From positions 62,001 to 126,000 of the forward strand of contig CAVSSX010000012.1 of NCBI GenBank assembly GCA_963730735.1: a DNA stretch of 64,000 nucleotides, given 5' to 3'. The notes beneath the pieces are model-generated. The model worked only from the letters and a program-made list of their open reading frames with translations. It was not told the origin of the DNA and ran no database searches. This document shows positions 57,400 to 64,000 of the stretch, piece by piece (positions within the stretch are counted from its first letter, which is position 1; the number at the start of each line of letters is the position of its first letter). Position numbers and translations under genes: made by a program. This DNA is from CAVSSX01 sp963730735. GTDB taxonomy: Bacteria > Actinomycetota > Acidimicrobiia > Acidimicrobiales > RAAP-2.

Positions 57400-58590
57400 T
57401 CATCGGCGCAATCGGCCGACGGCGTCGACCACCGCCTCGACCGCGTGGTCGACCTGGGCCCGGTCGGTCCCCCGCCCGAGGGTGAAGCGCAGCCCGGTGC
57501 CGGCATCGGCCGGGGCGACCCCCATGGCCAGCAGCACGTGGCTCGGCTCGACGGCCCCGCTGGCGCAGGCGGCCCCGGCCGAGACGCACACCCCGGCGTC
57601 GTCCAGCAGCACGAGGAGCTCCTCCTGGTCGCAACCCTCGAAGCGCAGGTGGCTGTGCCCGGGGAGCACCCGGTCCCGTCGGACGCTCTCGGTGACCCCC
57701 TGCACCCCCTCCAGGACGGCGTCGGCGAAGGCGTCGCGCAGGGCGGCCACCCGGCGGCCGGCGGCGTCGCGGTCGGCGCACGTGGCCCGCAGGGCGGCGG
57801 CCGTCCCCACGATGCCGGCCACGTTGAGCGAGCCGCTGCGGCGTTCCTGCTCCTGGCCGCCCCCGACGACCAGGGGCTCCAGGCGGGTGCCCTGGCGGGC
57901 CACCAGCACCCCGACCCCCTTGGGGCCGCCGAACTTGTGGCCGCTCACCGTCACCAGGTCGGCCGGGCCGGCGAGGGTCGCCACGTCGAGCCACGGGGCG
58001 GCCTGGACGGCGTCGGTGTGCAGCACGGCCCCGGGGGCCCAGCGGTCCCGGAGCGCCGCCACCTCGGCCAGCGGCTGGATGGTGCCCACCTCGTTGTTGG
58101 CCAGCATCACCGACACCAGGGCCACGTCGCCGTCGAGCACCTCCTCCAGGGCGGCCAGGTCGAGGCGACCCTCGGCGTCGACGGCCGTTTCGACGAGGCG
58201 GATCCCGTCCGCGCCCTGACTGCCCGATCGTCGGACGGCGGTGGCGCAGGCCTCGCGCACCGCCGCGTGCTCGACCGCCGAGCACACCACCGTGCCGGCG
58301 GCGCCCCGGGCCCACAGCGTCCCGAAGACGGCCAGGTTGTCGGACTCGGTCCCGCTGCCGGTGAACACCACCTCACCCGGTCGGGCCCCGAGGAGCTCGG
58401 CCACCTCGTCCCGGGCCTCCTCCACCGCCCGGCGGGCCTGCCGGGCCAGCTGGTGGCTCCCCGAGGCGTTGGCGAAGCACTGGTCGAGGAAGGGGTCCAT
58501 GGCCGCCCGGGCCTCGGGGCGCAGCGGGGCGGTGGACGCGTAGTCGAGGTAGACGAGCGGCCGCCGGGCGGGGCGGTCCCCGTCGGTCAC
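57400..58590 (-). CDS. Cysteine desulfurase (NifS/IscS family)
   Basis: An intact 396-residue PLP enzyme: VYLDYASTAPLRPEARAAMD, FTGSGTESDNLAVFGTLWAR, HTDAVQAAPWLDVATLAG, PLP lysine in VSGHKFGGPKGVGVLVAR, SGSLNVAGIVGTAAALRA and the active-site cysteine loop in SAGAACASGAVEPSHVLLAM. It provides persulfide for MnmA and probably for iron-sulfur assembly. GTG start overlaps the upstream stop (GTGA). Confidence 0.93.
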   Translation of the reverse strand: MTDGDRPARRPLVYLDYASTAPLRPEARAAMDPFLDQCFANASGSHQLARQARRAVEEARDEVAELLGARPGEVVFTGSGTESDNLAVFGTLWARGAAGTVVCSAVEHAAVREACATAVRRSGSQGADGIRLVETAVDAEGRLDLAALEEVLDGDVALVSVMLANNEVGTIQPLAEVAALRDRWAPGAVLHTDAVQAAPWLDVATLAGPADLVTVSGHKFGGPKGVGVLVARQGTRLEPLVVGGGQEQERRSGSLNVAGIVGTAAALRATCADRDAAGRRVAALRDAFADAVLEGVQGVTESVRRDRVLPGHSHLRFEGCDQEELLVLLDDAGVCVSAGAACASGAVEPSHVLLAMGVAPADAGTGLRFTLGRGTDRAQVDHAVEAVVDAVGRLRR

Positions 58591-59951
58591 GCGATGACGA
58601 CCGTCTTGGCGTTGCAGAACTCCCGGATGCCGAGCGCCGAGAGCTCCCGGCCGAAACCGGACCGCTTGATGCCGCCGAAGGGCAGCTCGGGGGTCGAGGC
58701 CACGATGGCGTTGCAGAACACCTGGCCGACCTCGAGCTCCTCGATGCAGCGCCGCTGCTCGTCGGGGTCGACGGTCCACACGCTCGAGCCCAGACCGAAG
58801 GTGGTGTCGTTGGCCACGGCCAGGGCCTCGTCGAGGTCGGCCACCCGACGGAGCACGGCCACCGGACCGAACAGTTCCTCGGTGGCCGCCCGCATGCCTG
58901 GCGCCACCTCGGCCAGCACCGTGGGCGGGTAGTAGAACCCGGGGCCGTCGGGCACCTCGCCGCCGCAGAGCACCTTGGCGCCCCGGTCCCGGGCGTCGTC
59001 GACCTGGTCGGCCAGCTGCTGGCGCTGGGCCGCCGAGACGATCGGGCCGACGTCGGTGGCCGGGTCGAGGGGGTCGCCGACCACCAGGGCGGCCATGGCC
59101 GAGACGAACCGCTCGGTGAACTCGTCGGCCACGTCGTCGACCACCAGGAACCGCTTGGCCGAGATGCAGGACTGGCCGTTGTTCAAGGTGCGGGAATTGA
59201 CGGCGGCGGCGGCGGCCGCCTCGAGGTCGGCCGAGGCCAGGACGAGGAACGGGTCCGAGCCCCCGAGCTCCATCACCGACTTCTTGAGGGCGTCGCCGGC
59301 GGCGGCGGCCACCGCCCGGCCGGCCCGCTCGCTCCCGGTCAGGGTGACGGCGGCCACTCTCGGGTCGGCGATCACGTCGGCGACCACGTCGTTCTCCACG
59401 AACAGGTTGGTGAAGACACCCTGGGGGAAGCCGGCCCGGCGGAACAGGTCCTCGAGCAGCAGCGCCGTCTGGGGAACGTTGGGCGCGTGCTTGAGCAGGC
59501 CGACGTTGCCGGCCATCAGGGCCGGGGCGGCGAAGCGGACCACCTGCCAGAGCGGGAAGTTCCAGGGCATGACGGCGAGCACCGGCCCGAGCGGCTGGTA
59601 GTGCACGGCGCTCGAGGTGTTGGCGGTGACCACCGGCTCGTCGGCCAGGAGGGCCTCGCCGTGCTCGGCGAACCAGCGAAAGGCCATGGCGCACTTGGCC
59701 ACCTCGCCCTTGGCGGCGGCGAAGGTCTTGCCCATCTCCGTGGTGAGCACCCGGGCGATATCGGGCAGCTCGCCCTCGAGCAGCTCGGCCACCGTCACCA
59801 GCCCCCGGGACCGTTCGGCGTAGGTGGTCCGCCGGTAGTCGACGAAGGCGGCGGCGGCCCGGGCGAGGCGGGCCTCCACTTCCTCGGGGGTGTGGGTGGC
59901 GAAGGTCGACTCGACCTCGCCGGTCGCCGGGTTGACCGTGGCATAGGGCAT
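58587..59951 (-). CDS. Succinate-semialdehyde dehydrogenase family protein (NAD(P))
   Basis: An intact 454-residue aldehyde dehydrogenase: MPYATVNPATGEVESTFATH, EMGKTFAAAKGEVAKCAMAF, PLGPVLAVMPWNFPLWQVVR, LTGSERAGRAVAAAAGDALK, catalytic Glu in VMELGGSDPFLVLASAD, Cys in NNGQSCISAKRF and ELPFGGIKRSGFGRELSALG. It oxidises succinate semialdehyde or a similar aldehyde. The start ATG follows AAGAAT by 6 bases; it is the first gene of a SSADH-NifS-MnmA-LigA operon. Confidence 0.92.
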   Translation of the reverse strand: MPYATVNPATGEVESTFATHTPEEVEARLARAAAAFVDYRRTTYAERSRGLVTVAELLEGELPDIARVLTTEMGKTFAAAKGEVAKCAMAFRWFAEHGEALLADEPVVTANTSSAVHYQPLGPVLAVMPWNFPLWQVVRFAAPALMAGNVGLLKHAPNVPQTALLLEDLFRRAGFPQGVFTNLFVENDVVADVIADPRVAAVTLTGSERAGRAVAAAAGDALKKSVMELGGSDPFLVLASADLEAAAAAAVNSRTLNNGQSCISAKRFLVVDDVADEFTERFVSAMAALVVGDPLDPATDVGPIVSAAQRQQLADQVDDARDRGAKVLCGGEVPDGPGFYYPPTVLAEVAPGMRAATEELFGPVAVLRRVADLDEALAVANDTTFGLGSSVWTVDPDEQRRCIEELEVGQVFCNAIVASTPELPFGGIKRSGFGRELSALGIREFCNAKTVVIA

Positions 59952-59961
59952 AGGGCGATTC

Positions 59962-61347
59962 TTACCGGTCCGCCAGCCCCAGGTGCACGGCCACCGTCCG
60001 CCGGAGCAGCTTGCCGGTGGCGGTGTGGGGCAGGTCGTCGGCCCGGACGTACTGCTTGGGCCGCTTGTAGGGGGCCAGCCGCTCGGCGGCGGCGGCCCGC
60101 AGCTGGTCCAGGTCGAGGTCGGACGTCCCCACCACGGCCGCACACACCCGCTGGCCCCAAGCCTCGTCGGGCAACCCGAAGACCGCCACCTGGGCCACGC
60201 CCGGCACCTCGGCCAGCACCGCCTCGACCTCGGCCGGGTAGACGTTCACGCCCCCCGAGATGATCAAGTCGTGCCGGCGGCCCGACAGGTACAGGTAACC
60301 GTCGGCGTCGAGATGGCCCAGGTCGCCGGCGGTGAAGGCGCCGTCGCGCCAGGCGGCGGCGGTGGCCGCCGGGTCGCCCCAGTAGCTGAAGCGGGCGAAC
60401 GGCGGGGCCTCGCACCAGATGGACCCGACCGCCGGTCCCTCCTCCGGCGCCCCGTCCCCGGGCGGCTCGCCGATGAGCAGCCGCCGACCGGCCCGGGCCC
60501 GGCCCACCGTGCCCGGGCGCTCGAGCCACTCGTCGGGGCCGCACACGGTGAACTGGCCCTCGGTGGCCCCGTAGAACTCGTAGAGCACGCCGGGCCCGAC
60601 CCGGGCCATGGCCGCCCGCTTGGTCACCGGCGGGCACGGCTCCCCGGCGTGGGCCAAGAGGCGGAGCGAGTCGAACCGCTCGTCCGGCCCGAGCTCGTCC
60701 AGGGCCAGCAGGCGCAGGAGGTGGGTGGGAACCAAGAAGGCGGTGGTCGGCCGGTGCGTCCGCAGGGCCTCGAGGGCGGCGCCGGCCTCGAAGCGGCGCA
60801 GGATGACCAGGGACCCGCCGCGCAGCAGCGTGCTGGTGGCGAAGCGGATCGAGACGGTGTGGTACATCGGCGAGCAGACCAGGTGCCGGTCGTCGGGCAC
60901 CATGCCCCACAGATCGGCCTCGTCGGCGAAGACCTGCGCCGCCGTGGCCTCGTCCCACAGTCCCGACGTCACCCCCTTGGCCCGGCCGGTCGTCCCCGAC
61001 GTGAAGTGCATCGGGCGGGTCAGCGGGAACGGGGCCAGGTCGACCGGCGCCCCGTCGTCCAGGGCGGCCAGGGCCTCGTCGGTGAAGATGCGCAGCCGGG
61101 GGGCGGCGTCGTCGGCCAGGAGGTCGCGCTCACCCGGGGTCAGGGTGGCGTTGAGCAGCACCGGGATGATGCCCCGGCGGGCCGCCCCGAGGACGGCACA
61201 GAGCAGCGCCGCCGACGAGGAGCGCCAGAAGGCCACCCGGTCGCCCGGCTGGCAGCCGGCTGCCACCAGGGCCCCGGCCGCCCGTCGCTGGGCCGCCTCC
61301 GCCTCGGCCGCCGTGAGCAACTCGACCGTCGGGTTGGCGCTGACCAC
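59962..61347 (-). CDS. AMP-dependent acyl-CoA synthetase/ligase
   Basis: An intact 461-residue ANL enzyme: P-loop HFTSGTTGRAKGVTSG, LVCSPMYHTVSIRFATS, EFYGATEGQFTVCGP, AGDLGHLDADGYLYLSGRRH, IISGGVNVYPAEVEAVLAEV and the catalytic lysine in TATGKLLRRTV. It activates a carboxylic acid as acyl-CoA through an acyl-AMP. A little shorter than usual (about 500) because the N-terminal part is trimmed. GTG follows TACGCT by 6 bases. Confidence 0.9.
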   Translation of the reverse strand: MVSANPTVELLTAAEAEAAQRRAAGALVAAGCQPGDRVAFWRSSSAALLCAVLGAARRGIIPVLLNATLTPGERDLLADDAAPRLRIFTDEALAALDDGAPVDLAPFPLTRPMHFTSGTTGRAKGVTSGLWDEATAAQVFADEADLWGMVPDDRHLVCSPMYHTVSIRFATSTLLRGGSLVILRRFEAGAALEALRTHRPTTAFLVPTHLLRLLALDELGPDERFDSLRLLAHAGEPCPPVTKRAAMARVGPGVLYEFYGATEGQFTVCGPDEWLERPGTVGRARAGRRLLIGEPPGDGAPEEGPAVGSIWCEAPPFARFSYWGDPAATAAAWRDGAFTAGDLGHLDADGYLYLSGRRHDLIISGGVNVYPAEVEAVLAEVPGVAQVAVFGLPDEAWGQRVCAAVVGTSDLDLDQLRAAAAERLAPYKRPKQYVRADDLPHTATGKLLRRTVAVHLGLADR

Positions 61348-61419
61348 GCCCGCAGCGTACCGACCGGCGGGTGACCCCCGGCGGGCTGGGAGCGAACGGT
61401 CGGTCGGCGCGATGCTCTG

Positions 61420-62266
61420 GTGGTGGCGACCGGACACGAGGCCGAGGGCGGGGAGGCGGCGGCCGACGAGGCGGTGCTGGTGGCGGCGGTGGAGCTGGCG
61501 GCCGAGGCCGAGGCCCGTCGCCTGATCGACCGGGCGACCCGGGTGGTCGTCCTCACCGGGGCCGGCATCTCGACCGACTCGGGCATCCCGGACTTCCGGG
61601 GTCCGAACGGGGTGTGGACCAAGGATCCGGGCGCCGAGCGACGGGCCACCCTCGACGTCTACCTGGCCGAGCCCGAGGTGCGCCGGGCCGCCTGGCAGCG
61701 CCGGGCCGAGGACGAGGGCACCGAGGTCCGGCCGAACGCCGGACACCGGGCGCTGGTGGCCCTCGAACGACGGGGCACGCTCGACACCCTCGTCACCCAG
61801 AACATCGACGGGCTCCACCAGGCCGCCGGCAGCGACCCGGCCCGGGTGGTCGAGATCCACGGCTCGGTGCGCGACGTGGCCTGCCTGCGCTGCGGGCATC
61901 GGGATCCGATGGGCGTGGCCGTGGCCCGGGTCCGGGCCGGCGACCCCGACCCGGCCTGCCTCGAGGTGCTGGACGACGGGACGGTCTGTGGCGGCATCCT
62001 GAAGTCGGCCACCATCAGCTTCGGTCAGCAGCTGGTGGCCGCCGACCTCCTCCGGGCCGAGACCGCCGCCCTGCACTGCGACCTGCTGCTCTGTGTCGGC
62101 AGCACCCTGCAGGTGTACCCGGCGGCCGGAATGGTCCCGCTGGCGGCTCGCGCCGGGGCACCGATCGTGATCGTGAACCGGGACCCGACGCCGTTCGACG
62201 ACCTGGCCTCGGTGGTGCTCCGACGGCCCGATCAGCGACTCGCTGCCGGCCATCCTCGGCGCCTGA
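61420..62266 (+). CDS. NAD-dependent protein deacylase (Sir2 family), frameshifted at the end
   Basis: About 282 residues: VVVLTGAGISTDSGIPDFRG, GVWTKDPGAERRATLDVY, VTQNIDGLHQAAGS, catalytic His in VVEIHGSVRDVACLRCGHRD, zinc cysteines continuing to DDGTVCGGILKSATISFGQQ, CVGSTLQVYPAAGMVPLAAR. It removes acyl groups from lysines using NAD. A one-base change near 62228 gives the natural end SDSLPAILGA with TGA at 62264. Divergent from the acyl-CoA synthetase, a known target class of bacterial sirtuins. Confidence 0.9.
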
Positions 62267-62281
62267 ACCGAGCCCCCGGGG

Positions 62282-62404
62282 CTAGCTCTTCTTCTTGTCG
62301 CGCCGTGGCTTGAGGGCGAACCACCAGATGCTCGCCATGGTCCCGACCACGCCCACCGCGGCGGCAACCGGCTTTACGACCTTGCGGGCCCCTGAGTTCG
62401 CCAT
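62282..62404 (-). CDS. 40-residue single-pass membrane protein
   Basis: The frame MANSGARKVVKPVAAAVGVV with GTMASIWWFALKP and RRDKKKS contains one membrane helix flanked by basic residues. The pattern resembles small conserved actinobacterial membrane proteins. The stop is 16 bases from the sirtuin stop (convergent). No function is known, and with 40 codons coding status rests on composition and the clean ATG. Confidence 0.55.
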   Translation of the reverse strand: MANSGARKVVKPVAAAVGVVGTMASIWWFALKPRRDKKKS

Positions 62405-62640
62405 AGCGACGAACCTTACCGTGTCGGTCACCAGCCGAGCCCGTTCCGACGCGCTCGCCCCGGGCCGCCGCGGGACGGCATCGCCCGGGGGCGACGACGG
62501 CCGGGGGCGGTGAGCGAGGGCCGCCAGGGCGCCGGACGGCCGATCGCGCCGCGGTCGGCGGCGGGGTGCACCGGCACCTCGCCACCACCGACCCGGGCCG
62601 AGCAGGGGTCCGGCCCCGGCGGGGCCGGGACCCGAGACGA

Positions 62641-63193
62641 CTAGGAGAGCGCCGCCTCGACGTCGATCTCGATCTTCACCTTGTTGCTCACCACCAGGGC
62701 GCCGGTGTCGAGGACCCCGTTGAAGCTGACGTTCCAGTCCCGCCGGTCGACCGTCGCCGAGGCCGACAGGCCGAGGACCACCGAGTCGGGCGCCATGCCC
62801 GGCCCGGTGCCGAGGTACTCGACGTCGAACTCGACCGACTTGGTGACCCCGCGGATCGTGAGGTCGGCCACGACGGTCAGCTCGTCGTCGGAGTTCTTGG
62901 TGACGCTGGTGCTGCTCAGGGTCCAGGTGGGGTACGTCTCGGCCTCGAAGAAGTCGCCGGTCCGCAGGTGGCCGTCACGCATGCTCCTGACCGGTGTCCA
63001 CGCTGGCGGCCACCACCTCGGCCTGGACCGAGGACTGCTCGATCGGGTCGGCGATGGTCACGGTGCCGTTGAACTCGCGGAAGTGGCCGCGGACCTTGGA
63101 GCCCACCAGGTGGCGGGCCACGAAGGCGACGGTCGAGTGGGCCGGGTCGATGGCGTAGACGCCGGGCTTGGGGAGGGCGGGAGAGTCGGACAT
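62641..63193 (-). CDS. YceI family lipid-binding protein, frameshifted
   Basis: About 184 residues: GVYAIDPAHSTVAFVARHLV, KVRGHFREFNGTVTIADPIE, VQAEVVAASVDTG, then after a one-base change near 62985 DGHLRTGDFFEAETYPTWTL, LTIRGVTKSVEFDVEYLGTG and RRDWNVSFNGVLDTGALVVS. This is the YceI beta-barrel that binds isoprenoid quinone-like lipids. No signal peptide is seen, as in many actinobacterial members. A strong promoter lies upstream. Confidence 0.9.
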
Positions 63194-63229
63194 GGGGGCT
63201 CCTTTGGGACGGGGTTGCTGTCTCCCTCC

Positions 63230-63259
63230 AATGTATCTGCTTCCTCAACTACTTGTCAA
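63230..63259 (-). promoter_or_regulatory. Promoter of yceI
   Basis: Minus strand: perfect -35 TTGACA (63254-63259), 18-bp spacer, -10 TACATT (63230-63235). GGAGGGAGACAG follows. The -35 box lies between two of the TCAACTACTT repeats, so a bound regulator would block it. Confidence 0.75.
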
Positions 63260-63284
63260 TCAACTACTTTTTGAGCAACTAATG
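63245..63284. repeat. Three 10-bp iterated repeats at 15-bp intervals between yceI and marR
   Basis: TCAACTACTT at 63245-63254 and 63260-63269, and the related GCAACTAATG at 63275-63284, recur every 15 bp. They sit in an AT-rich gap of an otherwise GC-rich region and cover the yceI -35 box. Probable operator for the adjacent MarR protein. Confidence 0.65.
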
Positions 63285-63314
63285 ATTTGTCAGAGATCCT
63301 GGTATATTGGCGGT

Positions 63315-63848
63315 GTGACCACCATCGAAGGACTCGAGCAGGCCGGGCTGGACGCCGACGGCCACGAGGACGCACCGGCCATCTGCGAGTGGGTGGCCCG
63401 GTTCGGCGACGAGCGGATCACGCTCATGGGCCTGCTGGTGGAGGCGCACGCCAAGCTGACCCGGGTGCTCAACACCGAGCTCGAGGCGGCCTGCGGCCTG
63501 CCCCTCGGGTGGTTCGACGTCATGATCCGCCTCGGGCGCTCGCCCAACGGTCGACTGACGATGACCCAGCTGGCCTCGGAGGTGTCACTCACCTCGGGTG
63601 GTGTGACCCGGCTGATCGACCGCATGGTCGAGGGCGGCCTGGTCGAGCGGACCGACTGCCCGTCGGACCGCCGCAGCGTCCACGTGGTCCTCACCCCGGC
63701 CGGCACCGAGAAGCTGCACGAAGCGACGGTCGAGCACCTGGCCGGCCTCGAGCGCCACCTCCTCGAGCCGCTCGACGAAACCGAGCAGGCCGCCCTGGGC
63801 GCGGCGCTGCGCAAGCTGGTCGGCGACGGGCCGGTCTGCGGCGGCTAG
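63315..63848 (+). CDS. MarR family transcriptional regulator
   Basis: A 177-residue winged-helix regulator: MGLLVEAHAKLTRVLNTELE, LGWFDVMIRLGRSPNGRLTM, recognition helix region QLASEVSLTSGGVTRLIDRM and wing RTDCPSDRRSVHVVLTPAG. The GTG at 63315 is 6 bases after TATATT, so the mRNA is leaderless. It probably controls the divergent yceI and itself. Confidence 0.9.
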   Translation: MTTIEGLEQAGLDADGHEDAPAICEWVARFGDERITLMGLLVEAHAKLTRVLNTELEAACGLPLGWFDVMIRLGRSPNGRLTMTQLASEVSLTSGGVTRLIDRMVEGGLVERTDCPSDRRSVHVVLTPAGTEKLHEATVEHLAGLERHLLEPLDETEQAALGAALRKLVGDGPVCGG

Positions 63849-63890
63849 GGCGCCGAGCGGTCCGGACGAACCGGTTCCCGGCCGACCGGC

Positions 63891-64000
63891 TCAGGCCTTG
63901 ACGATCGAGGCCCGCACCTCACCCGAGTAGCCCTCGAGCTCGAAGGTGGCCGTGGCCGCCCCGGCCACCGGTCGCCCACCCGACGAGACGGTCGCCGCCA
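63891..64000 (-). CDS. C-terminal end of an unidentified protein (runs off the window)
   Basis: Only the last 35 or so residues are present: AATVSSGGRPVAGAATATFE and LEGYSGEVRASIVKA before the TGA. The pattern looks like a beta-strand domain; too little remains to name the family. Confidence 0.45.
   Translation of the reverse strand, partial: AATVSSGGRPVAGAATATFELEGYSGEVRASIVKA

Noticed and set aside
62405..62640. A gene between the 40-residue protein and yceI
   Set aside because: No frame has recognisable composition; it appears to be plain intergenic sequence.

Overview
This is high-GC (about 70% or more by eye) bacterial chromosome from an actinobacterium. The branched-chain amino acid, serine and GatCAB genes are of actinobacterial type, there are ethylmalonyl-CoA pathway genes, a KstR-like operator and a PASTA kinase, and many genes start directly after a TAnnnT -10 box (leaderless mRNAs). 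An uncultured acidimicrobial lineage is my best guess but is not proven. I saw no phage, insertion sequence, CRISPR array, rRNA or tRNA. Roughly 30 of about 66 genes, including ones normally essential (gatA, gatB, ilvE, leuC), carry one to five +/-1 frameshifts, about 50 in total, while the conserved sequence continues in the next frame. I read this mainly as indel error in the assembly and annotate each as one CDS with the breakpoints named.

Layout. 1-13.3 kb: a two-segment membrane protein, a TetR regulator, an RmlC-like epimerase, a flavin reductase, a metallo-hydrolase, a shattered mutY, then three successive ethylmalonyl-CoA pathway steps (methylsuccinyl-CoA dehydrogenase, mesaconyl-CoA hydratase, methylmalyl-CoA lyase), a secreted NlpC/P60 hydrolase and a diverged Lgt. 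13.4-20.9 kb: a thioesterase and an enoyl-CoA hydratase under a KstR-like operator, a KimA-type potassium importer, an acyl-CoA dehydrogenase and hydrolases.

20.9-46.2 kb is an amino-acid biosynthesis district: leuB-ilvE-cimA (minus), greA and leuCD (plus), leuA with coupled methyltransferase and GNAT genes, serA, an aminotransferase, serC, ilvB-ilvN-ilvC and ilvD. Citramalate synthase next to leuB and ilvE implies isoleucine made from pyruvate. Three leader peptides too short for ordinary gene calling (Leu-Leu-Leu before leuA, Ile-Leu-Val-Leu-Val before ilvB, Val-Ala-Ile-Ile before leuB), each followed by a terminator hairpin, indicate ribosome-mediated attenuation of all three operons. A 6-bp tandem repeat lies at the ilvE-cimA junction.

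46.2-64 kb is housekeeping: gatCAB behind an esterase, an SCP2 protein and an SDR, a Ser/Thr kinase with PASTA repeats, then ligA-mnmA-cysteine desulfurase-semialdehyde dehydrogenase in a tight operon, an acyl-CoA ligase, a sirtuin, a 40-residue membrane protein and a divergent yceI/marR pair with 15-bp iterated repeats between them.
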